Origin: Amnibacterium endophyticum
GTDB taxonomy: Bacteria > Actinomycetota > Actinomycetes > Actinomycetales > Microbacteriaceae
Direction: 5' to 3'
Length of the DNA: 64,000 nt
NCBI RefSeq assembly: GCF_042680685.1
Contig: NZ_JBHUEA010000010.1
Span: 1 to 64,000 of the forward strand
The notes beneath the pieces are model-generated. The model had not been told where the DNA came from. It did not search any database and saw only the letters and a program-made list of their open reading frames with translations. A program made the translations under genes and the position numbers. This document shows, in pieces, positions 41,196 to 48,621 of this stretch (the first letter of the stretch is position 1; every line of letters starts with the position of its first letter).

Positions 41196-42305
41196 ATGCA
41201 CGACGACGCGCGCCGCGGTGCGGGACGACCGGACGACGAGACGCGTCCGCTGCTCTTCGCGCCGCCGGAGACGCCGGCCGACCCGGAGCCCGCGGTCGCA
41301 GCCGCGCTCTCGGTGATCCAGCGGTCGCTCGCCGCCATGTCGAGCGCCGCGACGAGACCCCTGCTCGACCCTCCCACCCAGCCCTTCCGGCTGCGCCCGG
41401 TCGCCGGCACCGGGGTCGCCGTCTTCCCCGTCGTCCTCGACACCCGGCTGCTCGGCGGCCTGCCGGACCGGACCGGGGCGCACCGGGTGCTCGACGCCTA
41501 CGCGGCGATCGGCGGCAACGCGCTCGTGGTCGACGACGCCCCGGACGGCGTCGCCGCCCAGACGGTCGGCACCTGGCTCGCGGCGCGACGACGGCGGGAC
41601 TCGACCGTGCTGCTCGGACGGGTCGGGTCCGGCGGTCTCGCCGCCCCGCAGCTGGCGGCCGCGGTCGAGCGGCTGCTGCGCCGGCTCGGCACGGACCGGC
41701 TCGACCTGCTCGTGCTCGCCGGGGAGCCCGCGGGGACCTCGTTCGAGGAGACCCTGACCGCGGGGGCCGGGCTCGTGGAGCAGGAGCGGGCGGGGCACCT
41801 CGTGGCGGGCCCGATCGGGGCCTCCCGGCTCATCCGCGCGCGGGTGCTCGCCGGGCAGCGGGACCTGCCCCGGCTGGCCGGCCTCGCCACGCCCTACAGC
41901 CTGCTGCGTCGCGACGCGCACGAGGGCGAGACCGCCGCGGTGGTGCACGCGCAGCAGCTCGCCCTGCTGCCGACGGCTCCGCTGGCGGGCGGCTTCCTCG
42001 CCGGGGAGGCGCCGACGCGGTCCGCCCTGCGGCGGCTGCGCGAGCTGCACCCGGAGCGGGCGCAGCGGATGCAGCCGCTCGTCAACCGGCGCGGCCTGAA
42101 GGTGCTCGACGCGGTCGTGGCCGTCGCGGCGGAGCGCGAGGTGCCGCCGTCGGCCGTCGCCCTCGCCTGGCTGCTCACCCGGCCGCACGTCGCCGCGCCG
42201 GTCGTCGCGGCGGCGTCCGTCGAGCAGGTGTGGTCGGCCGGCGCCGCCGCGTCCGTGCACCTCTCGCGGGCGGAGGCCGCGGCGCTCGAGCGCGCGAGCG
42301 CCTGA
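41196..42305 (+). CDS. Aldo/keto-reductase-fold pseudoenzyme
   Basis: 369 aa. From about residue 70 it follows the preceding protein (LDTRLLGGLPDRTGAHRVLDAYAAIGGN ... VERLLRRLGTDRLDLLVLAGEPAGTSFEETLTAGAGLVEQERAGHL ... LAWLLTRPHVAAPVV), but the tetrad Tyr is gone (ALVVDDAPDG), Lys is Arg (LLGRVG) and His is Ala (LVLAGE). An N-terminal ~65-residue Pro/Ala-rich segment is unique. The reading frame is clean, so it is probably expressed but not a reductase. TACGCT at 41172-41177 and a GGGGGAGGG ribosome site precede it. It is convergent with the TetR gene. Confidence 0.8.
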   Translation: MHDDARRGAGRPDDETRPLLFAPPETPADPEPAVAAALSVIQRSLAAMSSAATRPLLDPPTQPFRLRPVAGTGVAVFPVVLDTRLLGGLPDRTGAHRVLDAYAAIGGNALVVDDAPDGVAAQTVGTWLAARRRRDSTVLLGRVGSGGLAAPQLAAAVERLLRRLGTDRLDLLVLAGEPAGTSFEETLTAGAGLVEQERAGHLVAGPIGASRLIRARVLAGQRDLPRLAGLATPYSLLRRDAHEGETAAVVHAQQLALLPTAPLAGGFLAGEAPTRSALRRLRELHPERAQRMQPLVNRRGLKVLDAVVAVAAEREVPPSAVALAWLLTRPHVAAPVVAAASVEQVWSAGAAASVHLSRAEAAALERASA

Positions 42306-42308
42306 CGC

Positions 42309-42887
42309 TCAGCCCGGCTGCGCGATCAGGCGCTCCGCCGCGCGCTCGAAGGCGCTGACCGCGGCGACCGCGTCGCCGGCGTACGCGCCGCTGACGACGC
42401 CGTCGCGGAGCAGCACGAACTCGTCGGCCGCGGCGCCCGGTCGCGGGTGCCCGAGCTCGCGGAAGCGGTCCTCCAGGAAGCCCGTGAACCAGTCCCGGTG
42501 CTCGGCGACGGCGACGCGGACGGGATGGGCGCGGTCGGTGAACTCGGACGCCGCGTTGGTGAAGGGGTCGCCCCGGAACCCGGGACGCGCGGCGTCGCCG
42601 GCAGCGGCGGCGACCAGCGACCGGAGCGCCTCGACCGGTGAGGACGCGTGCGCCTGCAGCGCCTGCAGCGCCTCCCGCGCGGCGGAGTCCCGGCCGACCA
42701 CGTACTCGAGGATCAGCGCGTCCTTCGACCCGTACTGCTTGTAGAAGGTCGCCTTCGTGACCTTCGCCTCGGACAGCAGTCGGTCGACGCCGGTCGCGAC
42801 GATGCCGTCGGCGGTGAAGAGCCGGTCCGCGACCTCCTGCAGGCGCAGCCGCGCGGGGGAGGCCTGCCGGGCGGGGATCCCGCTCAC
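42309..42887 (-). CDS. TetR-family transcriptional regulator
   Basis: 192 aa. The N-terminal helix-turn-helix reads LQEVADRLFTADGIVATGVDRLLSEAKVTKATFYKQYGSKDALILEYV, the canonical TetR form; the remaining helices bind an unknown ligand. I prefer the GTG at 42887 (VSGIPARQ) because AGGAGG ends five bases upstream of it, while the GTG at 42893 would overlap that site. It is divergent from the phosphatase gene. A -10 TAGCGT lies at 42915-42920 on the minus strand. Likely targets are itself, the divergent gene or the convergent AKR-like pair. Confidence 0.92.
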   Translation of the reverse strand: MSGIPARQASPARLRLQEVADRLFTADGIVATGVDRLLSEAKVTKATFYKQYGSKDALILEYVVGRDSAAREALQALQAHASSPVEALRSLVAAAAGDAARPGFRGDPFTNAASEFTDRAHPVRVAVAEHRDWFTGFLEDRFRELGHPRPGAAADEFVLLRDGVVSGAYAGDAVAAVSAFERAAERLIAQPG

Positions 42888-42960
42888 GCCCACCTCCTGC
42901 GGTCCGGAGCGCTCACGCTAGCAACCGCCTGTGCGCTCCGGCGCTGCGGACGCCGGCCGG

Positions 42961-42966
42961 TAGGCT
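42961..42966 (+). promoter_or_regulatory. Putative -10 for the histidine phosphatase gene
   Basis: TAGGCT, nine bases before the ATG at 42976; GAGGG in between could serve as a minimal ribosome site. Confidence 0.5.
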
Positions 42967-42975
42967 GCGAGGGCG

Positions 42976-43578
42976 ATGTCGCAGCACCTCTACCTCGTCC
43001 GGCACGGGGAGCACCGGGACGCGGAGCACGGGCTGACCGACGGGCCGCTGTCGCCGCGCGGCCGGCGACAGGCGGAGCAGCTGGCGGGCCGACTCGGCGG
43101 GCTGCCGATCACCGCGCTCTGGCACGCCCCGAGCGTCAGCGCCACCGAGACGGCCGGCATCGTCGCCGAGCTGCTGCCGTCCGTGCACCCGAAGCCGTCG
43201 GCGCTGCTGTTCGACACCATCCCTTCGGGGCCCGTCGACGGCACCCCGAAGGCGTTCGGCGCCTGGTTCGCGTCGATCACCGAGGCCGAGATCGAGGCCG
43301 GCTCGGCGCAGATGGCGGACGCGGAGGCGGAGTTCGTCATCCCGGGCGGCCAGGAGCGGCACGACGTGCTGATCACCCACAACCTCGTGATCGCGGAGTT
43401 CGTGCGCTTCGCCTTCGACGCGCCCGCCTGGCGCTGGCTCGGTCTCACGCAGGCGCACTGCGGCCTCACCGTGCTGCGGGTGCGCTCCGGACGCCCCGTG
43501 ACGCTGCTGACGCACAACGACCTGGCGCACCTCCCCGTCGAGCTGCGCACGGGCCTCGTCGAGCCGCTGCCGATCTGA
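42976..43578 (+). CDS. Histidine phosphatase family protein
   Basis: 200 aa. LVRHGEHRD carries the catalytic His of the RHG motif and ITHNLVIAEF the second His; GLTDGPLSPRGRRQAEQLAGRL is the following helix. Family members include phosphoglycerate mutases and small-molecule or protein phosphatases; the long insertion between the motifs does not identify a substrate. It is convergent with the GNAT gene. Confidence 0.9.
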   Translation: MSQHLYLVRHGEHRDAEHGLTDGPLSPRGRRQAEQLAGRLGGLPITALWHAPSVSATETAGIVAELLPSVHPKPSALLFDTIPSGPVDGTPKAFGAWFASITEAEIEAGSAQMADAEAEFVIPGGQERHDVLITHNLVIAEFVRFAFDAPAWRWLGLTQAHCGLTVLRVRSGRPVTLLTHNDLAHLPVELRTGLVEPLPI

Positions 43579-43592
43579 CCGGCGCGGACCCG

Positions 43593-44042
43593 TCAGTCGA
43601 GCGGCAGCGCGTACCAGTCGGTCGCGTTCGGGTTGTCGTTGTACGGCGGCACCGGCCGGAAGCCGACGGACCGGTAGAGGCCGCCGGCGGCCTCGAGGGA
43701 CCGGTTCGTGTCGAGCACGACCGTCGCCGCGCCCGCCTCCCTCGCGCGCTCGACCGCGGCGGCGAGCAGCAGGCGGCCGAGGCCCGTGCCGCGCGCGGCC
43801 GGCGCGACGTAGAGGTGCTTGACCTCCATGCGCACGCCGGCGTCGTCGGCATCGAGGGGGCGGAGGCCGACGATCCCGACGTCCTCCGCACGGATCAGGG
43901 CGCCCGGCGCCCGGAAGGCGTCCGGGGCCGGCCGCGCGACCCGGTACCCGCCGCCCGGGAAGCCGGCGGCGCGTTCCGCGAAGTACGCGTCGAGCAGCCC
44001 CGCGGTGGCGGGGTCGTCCGGGTGGGTGTCGATCAGCCGCAC
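43593..44042 (-). CDS. GNAT-family N-acetyltransferase
   Basis: 149 aa. VKHLYVAPAARGTGLGRLLLAAAVERAREAG is the acetyl-CoA-binding motif A (R/Q-x-x-G-x-G/A), and LDTNRSLEAAGGLYRSVGFRPVPPYNDNPNATDWYALPL is the C-terminal half. The substrate is unknown. The GTG start at 44042 is six bases from a minus-strand TACCGT. Confidence 0.9.
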   Translation of the reverse strand: MRLIDTHPDDPATAGLLDAYFAERAAGFPGGGYRVARPAPDAFRAPGALIRAEDVGIVGLRPLDADDAGVRMEVKHLYVAPAARGTGLGRLLLAAAVERAREAGAATVVLDTNRSLEAAGGLYRSVGFRPVPPYNDNPNATDWYALPLD

Positions 44043-44078
44043 GGGGCGACGGTACGCGAGGCCGTACGATCGGCGACC
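44043..44078. promoter_or_regulatory. 36-bp divergent region with two leaderless-type promoters
   Basis: On the minus strand TACCGT (44049-44054) is six bases before the GNAT GTG. On the plus strand TACGAT (44065-44070) is eight bases before the dapB GTG. GTACG and CGTAC form a small inverted repeat between the two. Confidence 0.5.
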
Positions 44079-44798
44079 GTGATCCGCCTCGCCGTCGTCG
44101 GTGCCCGAGGACGAATGGGGCGCCTCGTCGAGGAGGTCGTCGCCGCGATGCCGGACGCCGAGGTCGTCCACCGCGTCGGCTCGGGCGACCCGCTCGCGTT
44201 CGGGGAGGCCGACGCCGTCGTCGACGTCACGCTGCCCCAGGTGTCGCCCGACGTCGTCCGCGCCGCCGGCCGCGCGAGCCTGCCCGTGCTCGTCGGCACG
44301 AGCGGCTGGTCCGCCGATCGCCTGGACGCGCTGCGGGCGGAGCGCGGCGAGGGCGGGCCCGCGGCACTCGTCGTGCCGAACTTCTCGCTCGGCGCCGTCC
44401 TCGCGGCGCGCTTCGCCGAGCAGGCCGCGACCTGGTTCGACTCGATCGAGATCGTCGAGGCGCACCACGCGGGCAAGGCGGACTCGCCGTCCGGCACCGC
44501 GGTCGCGACCGCCGAGCGCATCGCGGCGGCCCGCAGCGGGGTGGGGCCGGTCGCGGCGCCGCACACGGACCAGCGGGCGCGCGGGCAGCAGGTGGGCAGC
44601 GTGCCCGTGCACTCCCTGCGGCTCGACGGCGTCCTGGCGGCGCAGGACGTGCACTTCGGCGCCCCGGGCGAGGTGCTCACGATCACCCACCGCACGCAGT
44701 CGCGCGAGGCGTACGCCGCCGGGGTCCGGCTGGCCGTCCGGGCCCTGCCCGGGCTCACCGGCGTGGTCGTCGGGCTCGAGCCGCTGCTGACCCCGTGA
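44079..44798 (+). CDS. dapB: 4-hydroxy-tetrahydrodipicolinate reductase
   Basis: 239 aa. The NAD(P)H site VVGARGRMGRLVEEVV is at the N-terminus and EAHHAGKADSPSGTAVATAE contains the catalytic His and Lys and the substrate-binding loop. It is the second specific step of the diaminopimelate/lysine pathway; dapA is 3.6 kb downstream and dapF 17 kb downstream. The GTG at 44079 matches the family start. Its stop overlaps the next gene in GTGA. Confidence 0.96.
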   Translation: MIRLAVVGARGRMGRLVEEVVAAMPDAEVVHRVGSGDPLAFGEADAVVDVTLPQVSPDVVRAAGRASLPVLVGTSGWSADRLDALRAERGEGGPAALVVPNFSLGAVLAARFAEQAATWFDSIEIVEAHHAGKADSPSGTAVATAERIAAARSGVGPVAAPHTDQRARGQQVGSVPVHSLRLDGVLAAQDVHFGAPGEVLTITHRTQSREAYAAGVRLAVRALPGLTGVVVGLEPLLTP

Positions 44799-45238
44799 GG
44801 GCGTTCGGCGGTGCGCTCGTCATGACGGCGGCGCTGCTGCTCTACCTCGGCGTCGTGGTGCTGCGCGCCGTCGCCTTCATCGCGAGCGGCGAGCCGATCG
44901 GCGTCGCGATCGGCGTCGCGCTGCTGGTGCTGCCGGTGATCGGCCTCTACCTGCTGGTGCGCGAGCTGCTCTTCGGGCTGCGGGCGACCCGGCTCACGCG
45001 ACGCCTGGCGGAGGAGGGCCCGCTGCCCGCGGACGGCCTGCCCCGGCGCCCGAGCGGACGCGTGGAGCGCGCCGCGGCCGACGGCGCCTTCGAGCGCTGG
45101 GCGGAGGAGGCGGAGGCCGCCCCCGACGACTGGCGCGCCCAGCTGCGGCTCGGCCTCGCCTACGACATGGCCGGGGATCGCCGCCGGGCGCGCGCCGCGG
45201 TCCGCCGCGCGATCAGCGTCCATGCGGAGCGCCCCTGA
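44795..45238 (+). CDS. Membrane protein with a TPR-like tail
   Basis: 147 aa: two transmembrane helices (VMTAALLLYLGVVVLRAVAFI and GVAIGVALLVLPVIGLYLLV) followed by a cytosolic helical region with a TPR-like ending (DWRAQLRLGLAYDMAGDRRRARAAVRRAIS). Proteins of this kind follow dapB in several actinobacteria; the function is unknown. It is translationally coupled to dapB. Confidence 0.8.
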   Translation: MRAFGGALVMTAALLLYLGVVVLRAVAFIASGEPIGVAIGVALLVLPVIGLYLLVRELLFGLRATRLTRRLAEEGPLPADGLPRRPSGRVERAAADGAFERWAEEAEAAPDDWRAQLRLGLAYDMAGDRRRARAAVRRAISVHAERP

Positions 45239-45271
45239 CCGTCGCCTCCTTGCGGAGCGCGCCCGCCCGTC

Positions 45272-45358
45272 GGTCGAGGTGCGAGCGCAGCGAGCCTCGA
45301 GACCGCTCCCGCCGGCGGGTACGGGAGGGCTCGAAGCTCCTCCGCCGCACCTCGACCG
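45272..45358. repeat. Inverted pair of the dispersed intergenic repeat, copies 3 and 4
   Basis: A direct copy at 45272-45304 (GGTCGAGGTGCGAGCG ... GAGCCTCGAGACC) and an inverted copy at 45328-45358 face each other across 23 bases and could fold into a long hairpin between the convergent TPR-like and epimerase genes, perhaps serving as a terminator. Confidence 0.65.
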
Positions 45359-45383
45359 GCGGGGCTGCCCGACCCCGATGGGG

Positions 45384-46385
45384 TCAGGCCGCGGCGTCGA
45401 CCGCCTCGTCGCTCGTGCGGTGGCGGAACACGAAGCCGTCCGACTCGAGCGCTGCGGGCACCACCCGCTGGTCCGGCAGCAGCAGCTCGCGGCCCAGGTC
45501 GCCGGCGACGGTCGACACGACCGCCTCCGGCAGCTTCAGCAGGTGCGGCCGGTGCAGGTCCGCCGCGGCACGGCGCGTGATCGCCTCGCTCGTCGCCGGC
45601 GTCGGGCCGACGAGGTTCACCGGCCCCTCGAGCCCGCTCGTCAGCAGGTGCACGATCGCCGCGGCCTCGTCGTGCAGGGAGATCCAGGGCCAGTGCTGCG
45701 CGCCCGACCCGATCGTGCTGCCGAGCCCGAAGCGGGTCGCGAGCAGCAGCGGCTGCATCGCGCCGCCGCCCGGCGCCAGCACGACGCCGGTGCGCAGCAG
45801 CACGGTGCGGGTGCGCGACGGCGCGAGCCGCGCCGCGCCCTCCCAGGCGACGCAGACCTCGGCGAGGAACCCGTCGCCGCGCGGCGACTCCTCGGTCAGC
45901 GTCTCACCCGGCCGGTCGCCGTAGAAGCCGACCGCCGACCCGGAGAGGAAGACCGGGGGCGGCGAGGCGGCCATCGCCATCGCCTCGACGAGCGCCTGCG
46001 TGGCCTTGACCCGCGAGCGCAGGATCTGCTGCTTGTACCCGCGCGTCCACGGGACGTGCATGAGCGGCGCGCCGCCCAGGTTCACGACCGCGTCGACGCT
46101 CTCGAGCAGCCGGAAGTCGAGGATCTTGGCGTCGGGCGCCCAGCTGAACTCGTGCTCGCTCCGCGGCGGCCGGCGCACCAGCCGGCTCACCGTGTGCCCG
46201 GCGGCCGTCAGCTGGCGGCGCAGCTCGGTGCCGACCAGCCCGCTGCTGCCGGCGACGAGGACGCGCAGCTTCGAGTCCTTGTCGATGGGGCGCCGGACGA
46301 TCGGCTTCGGCACCGGCGTCACGGGCGGCGCGCTGCGCCGAGGGGCGGGCTTCGCGGAGGGCACCGGGATCCGCTTCTGCGCCAT
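45384..46385 (-). CDS. TIGR01777-type NAD-dependent epimerase-like protein
   Basis: 333 aa. After a basic, Pro-rich ~45-residue N-terminal extension comes the Rossmann motif VLVAGSSGLVGTELRRQL. VNLGGAPLMHVPWTRGYKQQILRSRVKATQALVEAM, SGSAVGFYGDRPGETLTEESPRGDGFLAEVC and PWISLHDEAAAIVHLL are hallmarks of the YfcH/SulA-like TIGR01777 family (extended SDR, with a C-terminal DUF1731 region). The physiological substrate of this family is not known. A leaderless-type promoter precedes it. Confidence 0.9.
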   Translation of the reverse strand: MAQKRIPVPSAKPAPRRSAPPVTPVPKPIVRRPIDKDSKLRVLVAGSSGLVGTELRRQLTAAGHTVSRLVRRPPRSEHEFSWAPDAKILDFRLLESVDAVVNLGGAPLMHVPWTRGYKQQILRSRVKATQALVEAMAMAASPPPVFLSGSAVGFYGDRPGETLTEESPRGDGFLAEVCVAWEGAARLAPSRTRTVLLRTGVVLAPGGGAMQPLLLATRFGLGSTIGSGAQHWPWISLHDEAAAIVHLLTSGLEGPVNLVGPTPATSEAITRRAAADLHRPHLLKLPEAVVSTVAGDLGRELLLPDQRVVPAALESDGFVFRHRTSDEAVDAAA

Positions 46386-46392
46386 GGCGGTC

Positions 46393-46398
46393 AGGCTA
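46393..46398 (-). promoter_or_regulatory. Putative -10 for the epimerase-like gene
   Basis: TAGCCT on the minus strand, seven bases before the ATG at 46385. It overlaps the end of the upstream thioredoxin-like gene. Confidence 0.5.
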
Positions 46399-46830
46399 TC
46401 CGCGCGGCCGTGGAGGCCCGTCCAGGGCCCGCTCCAGCGCGTCGCGGAGCACGGCGGGCTCCGCCGGCCCCTTCACCCTCGTGCGGAGCCTGCGGTCGGC
46501 GTCGAGCACGAGCACCGACGGCGTGCGGGTGACGGCGTAGCGCCCGGCCAGGTCGCCGCGGGCGGTGAGGTCGACCTCGGCGATCCGGACGCCCGGCCGC
46601 TGCAGGTCCGCCAGCGCGGCGCGGACCGGGGCGGTGCGGTCGTCCTGCTGCGACGTGAACAGCAGCATCGTCGCCTCCCGACCGAACGCCTGCTCGGGCA
46701 GGGCGACGTGGTCGGGCTCCACCCGCTCGAGGGTGCCGGGCCGGACCGTCCCCGTCCCGCGCTGCCACGTCCATCCGAGCGCGGCCGCCACGGCCGCGGC
46801 GAGCACCAGCACGACCACGGTCACCGTCAC
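46396..46830 (-). CDS. Membrane-anchored thioredoxin-fold protein without a CxxC motif
   Basis: 144 aa. An N-terminal signal-anchor (VTVTVVVLVLAAAVAAALGW) is followed by a thioredoxin-like domain (TMLLFTSQQDDRTAPVRAALADL ... VRIAEVDLTARGDLAGRYAVTRTPSVLVLDADRRLR). The cis-Pro TPS is present, but the site where CxxC should be reads TSQQDDR, so it cannot act as a dithiol oxidoreductase. The GTG at 46830 is chosen because a TACCGT -10 (46838-46843, minus) sits seven bases before it. It is divergent from thyX. Confidence 0.78.
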   Translation of the reverse strand: MTVTVVVLVLAAAVAAALGWTWQRGTGTVRPGTLERVEPDHVALPEQAFGREATMLLFTSQQDDRTAPVRAALADLQRPGVRIAEVDLTARGDLAGRYAVTRTPSVLVLDADRRLRTRVKGPAEPAVLRDALERALDGPPRPRG

Positions 46831-46866
46831 GCCCGCCACGGTACGGGTCGTGTCCGTGGCGGCCGC

Positions 46867-46872
46867 TAGCCT
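46867..46872 (+). promoter_or_regulatory. Putative -10, leaderless, for thyX
   Basis: TAGCCT, eight bases before the GTG at 46881. Confidence 0.55.
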
Positions 46873-46880
46873 CTGGCGCC

Positions 46881-47597
46881 GTGACCGCCGAGTTCCGCAG
46901 CACCATGACCGTCGAGCTCGTCCGAGCCGCGGCGCGCGACGCCGACGTGCTGTTCGCCGCCCGCGTCTCCACGCAGGGGGAGCAGACCCTCGAGACCGCC
47001 CAGGCGGAGGCGCAGGGCCGCGACCGCGGCCTGATCAACTACCTGATGCGCGACCGCCACGGGTCGCCGTTCGAGCACAACTCGATGACCTTCTACGTGC
47101 AGGCGCCGATCTTCGTGTTCCGCGAGTTCATGCGCCACCGGCTCGCGTCCTACAACGAGGAGTCCGGCCGATACCGCGAGCTGCAGCCGGTCTTCTACGT
47201 CCCGGACACGGACCGGAACCTCGTCCAGGTCGGCAAGCCCGGCGCCTACGAGTTCCTGCCCGGCACGCCCGAGCAGCACGGGCTGGTCGACGAGGCGGTG
47301 CGCGCGCAGTCCGTCGCCGCCTACGACGCATATCGCGCGATGCTCGACGCCGGGGTGGCGCGCGAGGTGGCACGCATCGTGCTGCCGCTGAACCTGTACT
47401 CGTCGATGTACGTGACGATGAACGCCCGCGCGCTCATGAACTTCCTGTCGCTGCGCACGAAGCACCCCGACGCGAAGGTGCCGTCGTTCCCGCAGCGGGA
47501 GATCGAGCTGGTCGCCGAGGCGATGGAGTCGCACTGGGCGCGGCTGATGCCCCTGACCCACGCCGCCTTCACCGGCAACGGCCGCATCGCCCCCTGA
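46881..47597 (+). CDS. thyX: FAD-dependent thymidylate synthase
   Basis: 238 aa. FMRHRLASYNEESGRY is the ThyX motif RHRX7S with the catalytic Ser and the flavin/dUMP-binding residues; LPLNLYSSMYVTMNARALMNFLSLRTK is the other conserved block. It makes dTMP from dUMP with methylenetetrahydrofolate and NADPH. It heads the thyX-dapA-rnj run common in Actinobacteria. The GTG start has a leaderless promoter. Confidence 0.97.
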   Translation: MTAEFRSTMTVELVRAAARDADVLFAARVSTQGEQTLETAQAEAQGRDRGLINYLMRDRHGSPFEHNSMTFYVQAPIFVFREFMRHRLASYNEESGRYRELQPVFYVPDTDRNLVQVGKPGAYEFLPGTPEQHGLVDEAVRAQSVAAYDAYRAMLDAGVAREVARIVLPLNLYSSMYVTMNARALMNFLSLRTKHPDAKVPSFPQREIELVAEAMESHWARLMPLTHAAFTGNGRIAP

Positions 47598-47638
47598 CCG
47601 CCCGTCCGAGCGGCGAGTGGGCCGGGGAGGCGCCCCGG

Positions 47639-47644
47639 TAGGGT
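47639..47644 (+). promoter_or_regulatory. Putative -10, leaderless, for dapA
   Basis: TAGGGT, eight bases before the GTG at 47653, which supports that start. Confidence 0.55.
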
Positions 47645-47652
47645 TCTGGACC

Positions 47653-48621
47653 GTGCCCGAGAACCCCTTCGGCCAGGTGCTCGTCGCCCTGGTGACCCCG
47701 TTCACGGCCGACGGCGAGGTCGACTGGCCGGCGGTCGAGCGCCACGTCGACTCGGTGATCAGCGCGGGCGCCGACGGCATCGTCGTGTCCGGCACCACCG
47801 GCGAGACCAGCACGCTCACCGACCCGGAGAAGCTGCGGCTCGTCGAGGTCGCCCGCGACGTCGCCTCGGGCCGGGCGAAGATCATCCAGGGCGGCGGCTC
47901 GAACGAGACCGCGCACGCCATCGAGCTCTACAAGAAGTCGGCGCACGCGAGCGACGGCGTGATGATCGTGACGCCGTACTACAACAAGCCGACGCAGGCG
48001 GGGCTGCTGACCCACTTCCGCATGGTCGCGGACGCCACCGACCTGCCAGTGATCCTCTACGACATCCCCGGGCGGACCGGGGTGCCGATCCGCTACGAGA
48101 CGATCCTGCGCGCCGCGAAGCACCCGAACATCGTCGCCGTGAAGGACGCGAAGGGCGACTTCAGCGAGGTCAGCCGGGTGCTGAACCAGACCGACCTGCT
48201 CTACTTCTCGGGCGACGACGCGAACGTCCTGCCGCACCTGTCCATCGGGGCGTCGGGCCTGATCGGCGTGACGGCGAACATCGCCGCCGCGCCCTACCGG
48301 CGCATCGTGGACGCGGTGAACGCGGGCGACCTGGCGGCTGCGACGGCGCAGCACCGCCTGCTCGAGCCGCTCGTCCGGGCGGTGATGTCGCAGGTGCCCG
48401 GTACGGTCGCGGCGAAGTACGTGCTGCACGGGCTGGGCCGCATCGGCAGCCCCCGCGTGCGGCTGCCCCTGGTGGGGCCGGAGGAGGCGGAGGCCGCGGT
48501 GATCGAGGACGAGCTGGCGCTGGTGCACGGCGTGGAGGGGGCGGACTTCCGCAACTTCCGCCCCGACCGCAACGCGGCCGCGGGCGGCGCGCTGCCCAAG
48601 GTCGCGGGGACCACGCGATGA
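47653..48621 (+). CDS. dapA: 4-hydroxy-tetrahydrodipicolinate synthase
   Basis: 322 aa TIM-barrel. VVSGTTGETSTL (pyruvate-binding), PVILYDIPGRTG with the catalytic Tyr, and NIVAVKDAKGD with the Schiff-base Lys are intact. It condenses pyruvate with aspartate semialdehyde in lysine/diaminopimelate synthesis. The start VPENPFGQVLVALVTPF is the family's. The stop overlaps the rnj ATG by four bases. Confidence 0.97.
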   Translation: MPENPFGQVLVALVTPFTADGEVDWPAVERHVDSVISAGADGIVVSGTTGETSTLTDPEKLRLVEVARDVASGRAKIIQGGGSNETAHAIELYKKSAHASDGVMIVTPYYNKPTQAGLLTHFRMVADATDLPVILYDIPGRTGVPIRYETILRAAKHPNIVAVKDAKGDFSEVSRVLNQTDLLYFSGDDANVLPHLSIGASGLIGVTANIAAAPYRRIVDAVNAGDLAAATAQHRLLEPLVRAVMSQVPGTVAAKYVLHGLGRIGSPRVRLPLVGPEEAEAAVIEDELALVHGVEGADFRNFRPDRNAAAGGALPKVAGTTR

